Shown here: positions 9,008-18,260 of the stretch, one piece after another | Layout: every line of letters begins with the position of its first letter | Position numbering within the stretch: the first letter of the stretch is position 1 | Assembly (NCBI RefSeq): GCF_900111395.1 | Contig: NZ_FOHV01000005.1 | Span: forward strand, 124,001-188,000 | DNA from: Thorsellia anophelis DSM 18579 | Lineage (GTDB): Bacteria; Pseudomonadota; Gammaproteobacteria; Enterobacterales; Thorselliaceae | Direction of reading: 5' to 3' | DNA length: 64,000 bases | Notes under the pieces: model-generated | The model's database searches: none | Told to the model about the DNA's origin: nothing | Seen by the model: the letters and a program-made list of their open reading frames with translations, nothing else | Position numbers and translations under genes: made by a program

Positions 9008-10009
9008 TTACTCAGATAATTTTTGTAACAGACGGTCTGCATTTTCTTTCGTAATTTCAGTCCAAGGAATATCATAGCGCTTAGCTGTTCCATCACCCCA
9101 TGGCATTTGATCTGCATATTCTTGCCAAATCACTGAGCGAGGTTGATACGATTCACCTTCAAGTTTTCTTAAGGCGACATCTAGAGCACCTTGCGCCTGA
9201 GCCTTAGCATCTTGAAAGAAACTCACATATAACTCCCCATCTTTTACAGATTGAATACCATCTTTTATTCCATCAATCCCTGCGGTAGGAATAGTATTAA
9301 GTTCAATACCTTTTGCACGAATTGCTTCCAACCCACCTAAGCCTATATCATCATTTTGCCCAACAACAGCATTGATTGCATTTGGATGAGACGTCAACCA
9401 GTTTTCCATAATTGTCATAGCTTCAGCACGTGACCAATTAGCTGGCTTCTGTTCTAATATTTTAATATCTGGATATTTAGCGAAAACTGTTTGATTGCCT
9501 TGAGTTCGTTCAATTTGCGCTGATTGCCCAATAGGACCTTCCATTATCACAATATTGCCCTTTCCACCGATTGCTTTTGCAATTGCTTCAGCTTGCATTT
9601 CTCCAGCTTTCACATCGTCATTGCCAACATAAGAATATAAGCTATCTCCTGTTACTTTAGTATTTGAACCTATAACTGGAATACCTGCTTCGTTTGCTTT
9701 TTCGACTGCATCTCCACCGGCTTCTATATCAATTGGTACAAATAAGATAGCATCAAATTTTTGAGTGATCATAGTGTCAAATTGATTACTTTGGGTAAGA
9801 GCATCATACCGTCCATCAAAAACAGTAATATCCACAGTTCCATCTAATACAGCAGGATGTTTTTCTAATTGATCCACCCACATTTGCATAAACTCACCTT
9901 TAAGACCATAAACAGCTGCACCTATTTTATAAGGTTTAGCATACGCAGTTGAAGCTAATGCGACTGATAATATTGAAGCTGATATAATAGTTTTAAATAA
10001 TTTATTCAT
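9008..10009 (-). CDS. Periplasmic sugar/polyol-binding protein, ribose-type ABC transporter
   Basis: 333 residues. Signal peptide residues 1-24 (A-Y-A cleavage), then a type I periplasmic binding fold (Peripla_BP_4): YKIGAAVYGLKGEFM, ITVFDGRYDA, VDITV...PVIGSNT, NAVVGQNDDIGLGG and a hinge-like PTAGIDGI. An AAGGTG ribosome site precedes the ATG. It is the last gene of the leftward operon that also encodes the cognate permease, ATPase and two polyol dehydrogenases. Erythritol or threitol is the expected ligand from that context, not from binding residues. A small stem-loop lies just upstream. Confidence 0.8.
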   Translation of the reverse strand: MNKLFKTIISASILSVALASTAYAKPYKIGAAVYGLKGEFMQMWVDQLEKHPAVLDGTVDITVFDGRYDALTQSNQFDTMITQKFDAILFVPIDIEAGGDAVEKANEAGIPVIGSNTKVTGDSLYSYVGNDDVKAGEMQAEAIAKAIGGKGNIVIMEGPIGQSAQIERTQGNQTVFAKYPDIKILEQKPANWSRAEAMTIMENWLTSHPNAINAVVGQNDDIGLGGLEAIRAKGIELNTIPTAGIDGIKDGIQSVKDGELYVSFFQDAKAQAQGALDVALRKLEGESYQPRSVIWQEYADQMPWGDGTAKRYDIPWTEITKENADRLLQKLSE

Positions 10010-10048
10010 AATTCACCTTTATATTAATTTAATTAAATTAAACTTAAC

Positions 10049-10069
10049 AGTACTAATATATTTAGTACT
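10049..10069 (-). other. Intercistronic stem-loop before binding-protein gene
   Basis: A 7-bp perfect inverted repeat (10049-10055 with 10063-10069, 7-base loop) sits between the permease stop region and the binding-protein start. Such structures often set differential expression of binding proteins; that role is inference. Confidence 0.4.
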
Positions 10070-10072
10070 ATT

Positions 10073-11026
10073 TTAATTACTCTCTTTTCTAGTTCCATCT
10101 AATAAAACAGCAACAACAATAATTAATCCCTTGACTACTTGTTGATAATAAGAAGATACACCCATTAAATCTAATCCATTATTAATAACGCTAATAATCA
10201 AAACGCCAAATACAGTACCAATTAAACTCCCTCTTCCTCCTTTTAAACTTGTTCCACCAATTACCACAGCAGCTATCGCATCAAGCTCATAAGATTCTCC
10301 TGCTTGAGGAACCGCTGCAGTGGTTCTTGCAGTTAATAAAACACCAGCTAAACCTGCTAAAGCACCCGATATCAAATAGGTTGAAAAAATAACCGTCCTT
10401 GTCCTAATACCGCTTGTTTTAGCGCTTCTAATATTTCCACCTACTGCGTAAATATAACGGCCAAAGATGGTATATTTAAGAATAAATCCGAAGACTATAA
10501 TTGCAATAATTAAGACAATGACTGGAATAGGAATATTAAGAATATGGCCTTGGCCAATAAATTTAAATTCAGGAATAAATCCAGAATAAGGTTTACCATC
10601 ATTATAAATCTTAGTTAACCCACGAGCCGCACTTAGCATCCCTAATGTTGCAACAAAAGGAGGAACTGAAAATCGTGAAATTAACAATCCATTTATTGAG
10701 CCAAGAGCAGTACCAACACCTATACCACAAGCGATAGCAAGAGGTATAGACATATCGCTATTACCAGTTACAAGGCTTCCAGTAACGATGCCTGAACAAG
10801 CTAAAATTGAACCAACCGAGAGATCTATCCCACCTGTTAAGATCACATAGGTCATGCCAATTGCTAAAATTCCATTTATAGAAGCTTGACGAAGAATATT
10901 AGTCCAATTTCCCCAATCCATAAAATAAGGACTTAAAAAAGATAATAATATGCATATTATTAAAAATGCTAAGACTATACCATTTTTTTTCAATATATCT
11001 TTAACATTAACTATATTTTCAGCCAT
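10073..11026 (-). CDS. Sugar/polyol ABC transporter permease, RbsC family
   Basis: 317 residues with about eight to ten membrane segments. Family signatures are GMTYVILTGGIDLSVGSILA near the N-terminus and LDAIAAVVIGGTSLKGGRGS near the C-terminus, both nearly identical in form to RbsC. It forms the inner-membrane channel with the ATPase at 11194-12675 and the binding protein at 9008-10009. GGGGAG precedes the ATG at 11026. A gap of 167 AT-rich bases separates it from the ATPase gene. Confidence 0.85.
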   Translation of the reverse strand: MAENIVNVKDILKKNGIVLAFLIICILLSFLSPYFMDWGNWTNILRQASINGILAIGMTYVILTGGIDLSVGSILACSGIVTGSLVTGNSDMSIPLAIACGIGVGTALGSINGLLISRFSVPPFVATLGMLSAARGLTKIYNDGKPYSGFIPEFKFIGQGHILNIPIPVIVLIIAIIVFGFILKYTIFGRYIYAVGGNIRSAKTSGIRTRTVIFSTYLISGALAGLAGVLLTARTTAAVPQAGESYELDAIAAVVIGGTSLKGGRGSLIGTVFGVLIISVINNGLDLMGVSSYYQQVVKGLIIVVAVLLDGTRKESN

Positions 11027-11193
11027 AACTCCCCCAGCAATAAATTTGCTTTAATTAAATAGATTCAAATTGAATGATATATTAGATTAATTACAACATT
11101 AAAAAAAATATAAGAATACCCCTCACTCAATTAAATAATAGTGATAATTTATATATTAATAATTTAACGTTTTAATTATATCTGGATATTAAA

Positions 11194-12675
11194 TTAAGAT
11201 GCTAAGTGCAATAACTCCTCTTGATTAACCTTATTAGCCAAAACATTACCCACTACCTTCCCATTTTTAAATATTATGATACGATCTGATATTTTAAGTA
11301 TTTCTGGTGCTTCTGATGACACTACAATTGCCGCATTACCTTTAGAAACAAATGTTTCTAAGAAATGATACACCTCCTGCTTAGCGCCTTCATCAATACC
11401 TCTAGTTGGTTCATCACACAGTAAAAACACCGGGTCAGTCGATACACATCTTGCAATTACAACTTTTTGTTGATTACCACCACTTAAACTTTTAACGGCT
11501 AGAGACGAATGTGTAATTTTTATTTTTAATAAATTAACCATCTCGTTTACCATTAATTTAATTTTTTTAAGATCAATTATGGAATAATAACTTAAACGGC
11601 CTAAACTTGAATAAGCAATATTATCTTGAATACTAGCATCTAGTACTAAGCCAGTATCTTTTCTATCTTCTGTAATATATGAAATACCTGACTGAATCGA
11701 TTTTATAGGCGTTCTATTTAATAATCTTTGCCCCTTTAAATAAATATCGCCAGAATCACAATTTGTAATGCCATAAACTGCATCTAGAAATTCACTTCTG
11801 CCAGATCCCACTAAACCATAAATTCCTAAAATTTCACCTGATTTTACTTCCAGAGAAATATCAGAAAAGACAGAATGTCTTGAAAGCTTATCTGACTTAA
11901 ATATTACTTCATCTTTAATTACTTTATTTTCTTTACTTGTTTCGGTTAATTCTCGACCCACAATCGATTGAACCAAATGTGCTCTATCAATATGTTCTAT
12001 TTGACCAGATTCTATATACCCACCATTTCTAAAAACAGTATAGGTATCAGCTATTGTAAAAATTTCAGATAATCGATGAGAAACATAAATAATACCTGCA
12101 CCATGCTGAGTAACACTTCGAATAGCTGCAAACAAAGTTTCCGTTTCTTTTTCCCCTATAGATGAGGTCGGTTCGTCCATAATGATAATATCATTCTTCT
12201 TATTAAATACCTTCGCAATTTCAACTAATTGAGTTTGCGCTAAACTTAATTCAGACATTTTATTTTTTGCTTGTATTTCAAACCCTAGAGTGTCAAGCAA
12301 ATGCTGCGTTTGAGTAAATAGTTTTTTATAATCAATAATGCCCTTTATTAATCTAGGCTCATTTCCAAGGAAAATATTTTCAGCTACGGTCATACCTGGT
12401 ATAGGTGAAAGTTCCTGTGTAATAATCGCTATTTTATGATTTATAGCATCAATTGGTGAGGTAAAATCAACAGAATTACCTTTAACTAGTATTTCACCTG
12501 CATCCTTTTTCAACAACCCCATTAATATATTTAAAAAAGTAGACTTACCTGCTCCATTTCCACCACATAATGCATGTACACTTCCCTTTTTCAGTAAAAT
12601 TTGACCATTATGTAATGCAGGAACACCATTAAAGCTCTTTTGGACATTTTTTGCTTCTAATAAAATATCAGACAT
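11194..12675 (-). CDS. Sugar/polyol ABC transporter ATPase, RbsA-like double domain
   Basis: 493 residues with two fused ABC modules. The N-terminal module has Walker A GGNGAGKST, signature LSLAQTQ and Walker B IIIMDEPTS; the C-terminal module has a degenerate Walker A (GLVGSGRSEFLD), signature LSGGNQQK and Walker B FLLCDEPTRG. This split is normal for the RbsA/MglA/AraG family. It energises uptake through the permease encoded just downstream. A TAAGGGG site precedes the ATG. Confidence 0.85.
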   Translation of the reverse strand: MSDILLEAKNVQKSFNGVPALHNGQILLKKGSVHALCGGNGAGKSTFLNILMGLLKKDAGEILVKGNSVDFTSPIDAINHKIAIITQELSPIPGMTVAENIFLGNEPRLIKGIIDYKKLFTQTQHLLDTLGFEIQAKNKMSELSLAQTQLVEIAKVFNKKNDIIIMDEPTSSIGEKETETLFAAIRSVTQHGAGIIYVSHRLSEIFTIADTYTVFRNGGYIESGQIEHIDRAHLVQSIVGRELTETSKENKVIKDEVIFKSDKLSRHSVFSDISLEVKSGEILGIYGLVGSGRSEFLDAVYGITNCDSGDIYLKGQRLLNRTPIKSIQSGISYITEDRKDTGLVLDASIQDNIAYSSLGRLSYYSIIDLKKIKLMVNEMVNLLKIKITHSSLAVKSLSGGNQQKVVIARCVSTDPVFLLCDEPTRGIDEGAKQEVYHFLETFVSKGNAAIVVSSEAPEILKISDRIIIFKNGKVVGNVLANKVNQEELLHLAS

Positions 12676-12723
12676 ATATTTCCCCTTAAAACATAATTGG
12701 CAAAGATAGAAATTGATTACTCT

Positions 12724-13689
12724 CTATTTTGGTACCAAACTTAATATCGTTTTAACATTCGAAGCACTAGTCGCTATCATATCTATTGCTCCTGTTTTTA
12801 ATGCACCAATAATAGATAATGCTTTCGTTTTCTCTGATGCAACTGCAATCACACACGGAATATTTTTTAATTCCTCAACACTCAAACCTATTACCCTATT
12901 ATTCATTACTGTATCGACATTTTGGCCATTTGCATTAAAAAAGTCATACCCAGCGATATCACCTATTACCCCTAAATTCAGCCTTGCATAGGTGATTTCC
13001 TGTGGGGTGAACCAACCTAATTGGACCATGTAGCTATTTTCACTCATGTCACCAATTCCTACTATGGCGATATCAGCTCTTCTTGCCCTATCTAGGGTTT
13101 CTTTAATTGTGCTATTACGCATAAAAATTTCGCGTGTTTCATTATTTTCAACGTATGCAGGCGCATAAAGTGTCTCACTAAAACCATTAAATCTCTTGGC
13201 AAGTAATCTACTAATATGATCTGCATTAATATCATCATCTGGCCTATGAGTTCCTCCTATACCAGATATAAATCGACACTTCCTTTCAACAACGTTATTA
13301 AGCTGCTTCGCAACTTCTGCTACATTACGTCCTTGTCCAACTGCTACAGTCATATTATCTTTGAGCGTATTGGATAAATAATTAGCAATCAGCAATGATA
13401 CTTGGGCTCTTTGTTCGTCTTCATCATCATAATCTAAAGCTATAAAAGCTCTTTTGATATCAAATCTATCGATAAGTTGCTTCTCAAGCTCAGTACTAAA
13501 AACAGGATGATATCTAACACTTATTTCAACAATTCCAGCTTCTCTAGCTGTTTTTAATAACCGCCCGACTTTAATCCTTGAAATACCAAATTTATTTGCT
13601 ATTTCCTCTTGGGTGATCTCATTTTGATAATAATCGATGGCTATTTCAGTCAACAATTCATATTCAGAAATGCTTTTTTCTTTTTTCAT
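12724..13689 (-). CDS. SorC-family transcriptional regulator of polyol operon
   Basis: 321 residues. Residues about 18-50 form a helix-turn-helix (TQEEIANKFGISRIKVGRLL); the remainder is the SorC/DeoR-type sugar-phosphate-binding domain with VAVGQGRNVAEVA and VGIGDMSE motifs. It lies inside the operon it most likely controls, between dhaL and the ABC genes. The effector may be a phosphorylated intermediate such as erythrulose-4-phosphate; that is inference. Its start lacks a strong Shine-Dalgarno, and a 12-bp stem-loop precedes it. Confidence 0.8.
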   Translation of the reverse strand: MKKEKSISEYELLTEIAIDYYQNEITQEEIANKFGISRIKVGRLLKTAREAGIVEISVRYHPVFSTELEKQLIDRFDIKRAFIALDYDDEDEQRAQVSLLIANYLSNTLKDNMTVAVGQGRNVAEVAKQLNNVVERKCRFISGIGGTHRPDDDINADHISRLLAKRFNGFSETLYAPAYVENNETREIFMRNSTIKETLDRARRADIAIVGIGDMSENSYMVQLGWFTPQEITYARLNLGVIGDIAGYDFFNANGQNVDTVMNNRVIGLSVEELKNIPCVIAVASEKTKALSIIGALKTGAIDMIATSASNVKTILSLVPK

Positions 13690-13747
13690 ATTTTACGAGT
13701 CTCTACTATAAAATTGGTTCTCAATCATTTTCGTTACCTTGATTTGG

Positions 13748-13776
13748 ACTTTCCTTAATCGATTATTAAGGAAAGT
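13748..13776. other. Stem-loop between dhaL-like and sorC-family genes
   Basis: A 12-bp perfect inverted repeat (13748-13759 with 13765-13776, 5-base loop), 59 bases upstream of the regulator start and 35 bases after the dhaL stop. No U tract follows on the minus strand, so partial termination, mRNA processing or an operator are all possible. Confidence 0.5.
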
Positions 13777-13811
13777 TACATTACCATATTTTAGAACAGA
13801 AACTAAATGAC

Positions 13812-14468
13812 TCATTCGATATTAGCCAAAATGCCGTCTGCGAGTGCCACCAATAGCAGACAACATGACGTTGCACCTGCATCTTGCACTCCTCTTGAGC
13901 GCTCCCCTAAACGACTTGCTCTGCCGATTTTTGCCACTAAATCAATAGTTGATACTTTTCCTTTTTCAGCAGCTTCTTTCATATGGATAAGTGCATTGGA
14001 AAAATCATTTCCCTTATCGATTGAAGCTCTATATGCATAAATGGCCGGCACTAGTGTATCCATTAAGCATTTATCACCTACTTGCGCATCACTGATAGTT
14101 TTTAGCTCTGCTAAACCATGTTCTAACATATCAGCAACATCATATTTAGTAAGTGTTTCTTTTTGAGAAATTGATTCAGCCAACCCAGTAAAAAAGGAAC
14201 CATATAGTGGACCCATAGAACCACCAATTCCTTCCATTAGAGCATCAGCTAATACTTGAAAAGCCTCATCTAAACTGAGTATTTTTCCTTCCATTGTGTT
14301 TCTACATAGCTGGAATCCTTTTGCCATATTAATGCCATGATCTCCATCTCCGATGGCTCCATCAATATCACTTAAATAATCCCTATTTGCTACTATTACA
14401 TCAACCAATTGATTAACAATCACATTACCTAGTTTTGCATTGAAGATGTTTGTAATTTCACTACCCAT
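13812..14468 (-). CDS. DhaL-type nucleotide-binding subunit of dihydroxyacetone/erythrulose kinase
   Basis: 218 residues, the usual DhaL length. Family motifs: DGAIGDGDHGINMAKG (metal and nucleotide site), GGSMGPLYGSFF, GDKCLMDTLVPA and GRASRLGERSRGVQDAGATSC. With DhaK it forms a two-subunit kinase. No DhaM phosphotransfer subunit is seen, so ATP rather than the PTS is the likely phosphate donor, as in the erythrulose kinases of the mycobacterial erythritol/threitol pathways. Substrate call is by context. It is transcribed leftwards after dhaK; AGGGA precedes the start. Confidence 0.85.
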   Translation of the reverse strand: MGSEITNIFNAKLGNVIVNQLVDVIVANRDYLSDIDGAIGDGDHGINMAKGFQLCRNTMEGKILSLDEAFQVLADALMEGIGGSMGPLYGSFFTGLAESISQKETLTKYDVADMLEHGLAELKTISDAQVGDKCLMDTLVPAIYAYRASIDKGNDFSNALIHMKEAAEKGKVSTIDLVAKIGRASRLGERSRGVQDAGATSCCLLLVALADGILANIE

Positions 14469-14550
14469 AATTATTCCCTGCTATTAATTTAAAATCTGGT
14501 TTGCCTAAACTATCGCCAATAACACATAATTAAAAAGCTTAATAAAAATA

Positions 14551-15543
14551 TCATTTAAATGCTAAGCAATCTGCTTTTAAGTCAATTAACTCTTTTAATT
14601 CATCATCTAATTTAATTAGTGTTAATGTCACCCCCATCATATCTAAAGAGGTAAAATAGTTGCCAACAAGTTTTGTGTGAATATGAATATTCGATTTATC
14701 TAATAAATCTTTCAGCGCTGAAAAATAAATATACAATTCCATGGTAGGTGTTCCACCTAAACCCGAGACTATTACCCCTATTTCGTCGTGAGAGTTAAAT
14801 AAACCATCTGCGAGAATTTTATCTAGCATGATATTAGCCATATCTTTAGCACTGGCTGTGTTAGTCACTTCAATACCTGGCTCGCCATGATGTCCAATTC
14901 CAATTTCCATCTGGCCATCAGCAATATGGAAATTAGGTTTCCCTACTGCGGGTATCGTACAAGAACTTAAACCAATTCCTATAGAACGTGTATTGTCGAT
15001 TGCTTTTTGTGCTACTTTAATAACATCATCTAACACATATCCTTTAGCTGCAGCAGCTGCTCCTATCTTCCACATAAAGATTTCGCCCGCCACCCCCCTT
15101 CTTTTTTCAATCTCATCAGCAGATGCTGAAGCAACATCATCATTTGCAACGACTGTTTTAACAATTATCCCCTCTGCTTGCGCTTTTTTGATAGCCATTT
15201 TGACATTCATATTATCACCAGCGTAATTCCCATAAAGACAGGCAACGCCTTGGCCTGAGTCTGCTGCTTTAAAGGCATCCAAAAAAGCAACTGCTGTCGG
15301 AGAAGAAAAAATTTCACCTATGGCGACCGCGTCAAGCATATTATGGCCTACGTAACCTAAAAACGCAGGTTCATGACCAGAACCGCCACCAGTTACCAAT
15401 CCTACTTTATTCGCTACTGGGGCTGTTGGTGATTTTAAAACCTTAGGATTATTTGTTTTAACAAAATACTCGGGATGAGCTTTAACATATCCTTCAATTG
15501 CATCTTCAACAACAAAATCTGGTTGATTGATAATTCTATTCAT
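14551..15543 (-). CDS. DhaK-type substrate-binding subunit of dihydroxyacetone/erythrulose kinase
   Basis: 330 residues, family length. Motifs: VGLVTGGGSGHEPAF, GNYAGDNMN, VANDDVAS and GIGHHGEPG, where the His of the last motif is the one expected to bind the ketone covalently. Next to two polyol dehydrogenases and an RpiB-like isomerase, the ketotetrose erythrulose is a better substrate guess than dihydroxyacetone. The gene follows the SDR gene with a 42-base gap and a TGAGG ribosome site. Confidence 0.85.
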   Translation of the reverse strand: MNRIINQPDFVVEDAIEGYVKAHPEYFVKTNNPKVLKSPTAPVANKVGLVTGGGSGHEPAFLGYVGHNMLDAVAIGEIFSSPTAVAFLDAFKAADSGQGVACLYGNYAGDNMNVKMAIKKAQAEGIIVKTVVANDDVASASADEIEKRRGVAGEIFMWKIGAAAAAKGYVLDDVIKVAQKAIDNTRSIGIGLSSCTIPAVGKPNFHIADGQMEIGIGHHGEPGIEVTNTASAKDMANIMLDKILADGLFNSHDEIGVIVSGLGGTPTMELYIYFSALKDLLDKSNIHIHTKLVGNYFTSLDMMGVTLTLIKLDDELKELIDLKADCLAFK

Positions 15544-15585
15544 AATAACCTCATTTTAAAGCGATTTATAGTTAACGTTTCATTT

Positions 15586-16317
15586 TTACTGTACAGTATA
15601 GCCGCCGTCGATAACCAGATTTTCACCTGTAATCATATCTGCTCCAGAGGTTGCTAAAAAAACAGCCGCCGCAGCAATTTCTTCAGGTTCTGCAAACCTT
15701 CTCATTGGAATTTTTTGCTTCATCTGTTCTGCAATTTCTCCAGACCAAGCTTGCTTACCTAGTTCAGTCATCACAACAGTTGGAGAGATTGCATTTACTT
15801 GGATGTTAAAAGGTCCCCATTCAATCGCTAATACTTTCGTCAATGAAATTACCCCCGCCTTACTCACGCAATAAGCCAAATGTTTATCTAGTGCAATAAC
15901 ACCTGCTTGTGAGGCTAAGTTAATAATTTTTCCTGAGCGCTGTCTAATAAAGTGTTTACCGACAACTTGGCATAATCTGTAAACTGCTGTTAAATTAATA
16001 TCTAAAGTTTGTTGCCAGTCCATTAGACTCAAAGACTCTGCATTTTCTAATCTAACAATACCAGCACTATTAACCAATATGTCTATCTTTTTATCACGCT
16101 CAATAATTTGTTCAATCGCATGTTCAACATCCTTTTCATTAGTCACATCGACTTCATAAAAGCTATCAAAATTGTTGAGTTTAGGAGGTTGCCTATCTAA
16201 AATAATCACTTTAGCCTGTTTTTCGCTATAAAACTTAGCTATTTCTTGTCCTATTCCAGATGCGCCACCTGTGATAATCGCAACTTTATCTTTTAGTGAA
16301 AAATATTGTTCAATCAT
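15586..16317 (-). CDS. SDR dehydrogenase, probable D-threitol dehydrogenase
   Basis: 243 residues, classical short-chain dehydrogenase: TGGASGIGQEIA cofactor loop near residue 15, NSAG, catalytic Ser in NLASQAG and Tyr-x3-Lys in YCVSKAG. The ISPTVVMTELGKQAW segment and position in the operon recall D-threitol dehydrogenases of the SDR family, which would make D-erythrulose. Specificity is inferred. The ATG has AGGG upstream and lies 7 bases after the stop of the zinc dehydrogenase gene, so the two are surely co-transcribed. Confidence 0.75.
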   Translation of the reverse strand: MIEQYFSLKDKVAIITGGASGIGQEIAKFYSEKQAKVIILDRQPPKLNNFDSFYEVDVTNEKDVEHAIEQIIERDKKIDILVNSAGIVRLENAESLSLMDWQQTLDINLTAVYRLCQVVGKHFIRQRSGKIINLASQAGVIALDKHLAYCVSKAGVISLTKVLAIEWGPFNIQVNAISPTVVMTELGKQAWSGEIAEQMKQKIPMRRFAEPEEIAAAAVFLATSGADMITGENLVIDGGYTVQ

Positions 16318-16324
16318 GATTTAT

Positions 16325-17419
16325 CTACCCTTTTAAATTAGGATCAAGTATTACTTTTATCGATATTTTGCCTTCTTTCATCAATTGAAATCCTTGAGCA
16401 AACTCCTCTAAAGGCAAGGTATGAGTCACCACACCTTTGGTTGGAAAATCACCATTAGCTATCCCATTAATAACTAATGGATAACAATAGGGACCTAAAT
16501 GTGATCCCAAAATATCCAGTTCCTTTCTATCACTAATAATGCTCCAATCAACTGTAACAGGATCTTTAAAAACTGAAAACTCAACAAATCTCCCAAGTTT
16601 TCGAATCATTTTCAATCCTTGCTCAACAGACTTTTGAGCGCCTGTTGCTTCAATATAAATATCACAACCATAACCATCGGTCATATCTTTAACATATTTA
16701 TCGACATCAACTTTCATTGGATTCAATACGATATCTGCTCCAAACGATTTGGCTAACTCTAATCGCTCATCTGACAGATCAAGTACTATCAATTTTTCTG
16801 CGCCAGATTTTTTAATGGCTCCTATCATACCTAGGCCTAACGTACCAGCTCCCGCTAATACAACAATATCTCCTAATTGTATGCTAGCTCTTTGTACTGC
16901 ATGCAAAGAGCACGCATAAGGTTCAATCAGGATTGCATCTTCAATAGGCATTTCTTCTGGAACATGAAAATTGATACTTTCTTTGGTGAATTTCATATAT
17001 TCTGCCATTCCACCATTTACATTATTTTGAAATCCATACAAATCATGCTTTTCACACATCCAATATTGGCCTCTATTACAAAAACGACACTCCCAGCATG
17101 GCACGATTTGTTCAGAAATAACTCGTTCACCAACTTTAAATTTTTCTATTTTTTTCCCAATTTTGACAATGCGTCCAATAAACTCATGTCCTGGAATCAT
17201 CGGCGCTTTAATATAAGCCGGCTGTGTTTCATCTCCCCAAAAGCTAGGTGCGCCTTCAAATGCTTTTACATCCCCAGCACAAATACCACAAGCTTCTACT
17301 TTAACTAATATTTCTTCATCATTAATTTCAGGAACAGGTACAACCTCAAGCCTATAATCACCAGGCGCATAAGCAACAACAGCCTTCATGGTGGTTGGAA
17401 TAGTATGTGTGTTTGGCAT
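16325..17419 (-). CDS. Zinc-dependent polyol dehydrogenase, probable erythritol/L-threitol dehydrogenase
   Basis: 364 residues of the medium-chain dehydrogenase family. Catalytic zinc region EACGICAGD and PGHEF near residues 42-80, structural zinc loop with four cysteines (CWECRFCNRGQYWMC), and the NAD site GAGTLGLGMIG. The IPTTMKAVVAY start and FWGDETQPAYIKAPMIPGHE block resemble proteins called erythritol/L-threitol dehydrogenase. It is the first gene of the leftward operon, with AGAGGGG before ATG. Substrate is inferred from resemblance and neighbours. Confidence 0.75.
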   Translation of the reverse strand: MPNTHTIPTTMKAVVAYAPGDYRLEVVPVPEINDEEILVKVEACGICAGDVKAFEGAPSFWGDETQPAYIKAPMIPGHEFIGRIVKIGKKIEKFKVGERVISEQIVPCWECRFCNRGQYWMCEKHDLYGFQNNVNGGMAEYMKFTKESINFHVPEEMPIEDAILIEPYACSLHAVQRASIQLGDIVVLAGAGTLGLGMIGAIKKSGAEKLIVLDLSDERLELAKSFGADIVLNPMKVDVDKYVKDMTDGYGCDIYIEATGAQKSVEQGLKMIRKLGRFVEFSVFKDPVTVDWSIISDRKELDILGSHLGPYCYPLVINGIANGDFPTKGVVTHTLPLEEFAQGFQLMKEGKISIKVILDPNLKG

Positions 17420-17734
17420 TTGGAACCCCTCTTTTTTTGTTTAATTGAAATATTAATGCTCATATGAACAATGCGACTATTCTGGCTTTATGTCTAGCAA
17501 TTGGTTTAATAATTGTGATGAACCTCAAATTATTTACATATTTTTAACAAAAATACCGAATAAAACCCAAAAAAACCTTATATAAATATTTTTTCTATTG
17601 ATCGTTTATTTTTTAGTGATACTATCAATAGCACAAATGAACACAACAATAACAAATGAACATTAAATTAATCACTAATAATATGCCCTACTAACTATGT
17701 AATGCCCTTATTTATTAACTAAAGAGGATTGAAA
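17420..17734. promoter_or_regulatory. Divergent control region of polyol locus
   Basis: 315 bases between the leftward dehydrogenase operon and the rightward rpiB-like/tal pair. A CRP-like site TGTGA-N6-TCAAA lies at 17514-17529. The heptamer ATGAACA occurs at 17464-17470, 17637-17643 and 17656-17662 (ATGAACC at 17518-17524); the last two lie within an 11-base direct repeat, ACAAATGAACA, at 17633 and 17652. These repeats are candidate SorC-family regulator sites. No gene is present. Confidence 0.5.
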
Positions 17735-18187
17735 ATGCTAAAAACGATTGCTATTGGCGCTGACGATGCAGCGAGCACCTTAAAAGACATCATCATTAAT
17801 CACATCAAAGCAAAAGGATTAGAAATTGTTGATTATTCTGAGTCAAAAACAAGAAATGAAAACGATTATCCTGATATTGCCTTTGAACTTGCAACAGCTA
17901 TCAAATCAGGTTTACACGATAGAGGGATTTTATTATGTGGCACAGGAATAGGAATGAGTATTGTTGCTAATAAAGTTAATGGAGTACGGTGTGCTCAGTG
18001 CCATGATACCTATTCAGCTCAACGTGCAAGAAAAAGCAACAATGCCCAAGTCATATCTCTTGGCGCTAGGGTAATCGGTCCTGAGTTAGCAAAAGAAATT
18101 ATCAACGAATGGCTACTTTCTGAATTTGAAGGTGGGGGCTCGGCTCCTAAAGTAGAAAAAATATCAAAATATGAACAAAAAATATGA
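17735..18187 (+). CDS. RpiB/LacAB-family isomerase, probable erythrulose-4-phosphate isomerase
   Basis: 150 residues from ATG 17735, which has AGAGGA at the right distance (a TTG two codons earlier is less likely). Family marks: IAIGADDA start, NDYPD, catalytic Cys68 in LLCGTGIGMS, GVRCAQ and SLGARVIG. Compared with E. coli RpiB, His10 is replaced by Asp11, ring-opening His99 by Ser101, and the RH of EGGRH by GS. Loss of the ring-opening His suits an open-chain tetrulose phosphate, as in DerI-type enzymes giving D-erythrose-4-phosphate. It is divergent from the polyol operon and followed by transaldolase. Confidence 0.75.
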   Translation: MLKTIAIGADDAASTLKDIIINHIKAKGLEIVDYSESKTRNENDYPDIAFELATAIKSGLHDRGILLCGTGIGMSIVANKVNGVRCAQCHDTYSAQRARKSNNAQVISLGARVIGPELAKEIINEWLLSEFEGGGSAPKVEKISKYEQKI

Positions 18188-18260
18188 GCTAATTCTTATT
18201 CAGCTAATAAATCAAAAATATGAGAGTGTTATTATTCTAAAGTAAAACATGGGGTAAATG

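Noticed and set aside
9008-12675. A second ribose operon
   Set aside because: The transporter is of ribose type but lies with polyol dehydrogenases, DhaKL and a SorC regulator, without rbsD or rbsK; a complete rbs operon exists at 41.4-47.6 kb.
13812-15543. PTS-dependent dihydroxyacetone kinase DhaKLM
   Set aside because: No DhaM gene or DhaR regulator is present in or near the operon, so an ATP-dependent two-subunit kinase is more likely.
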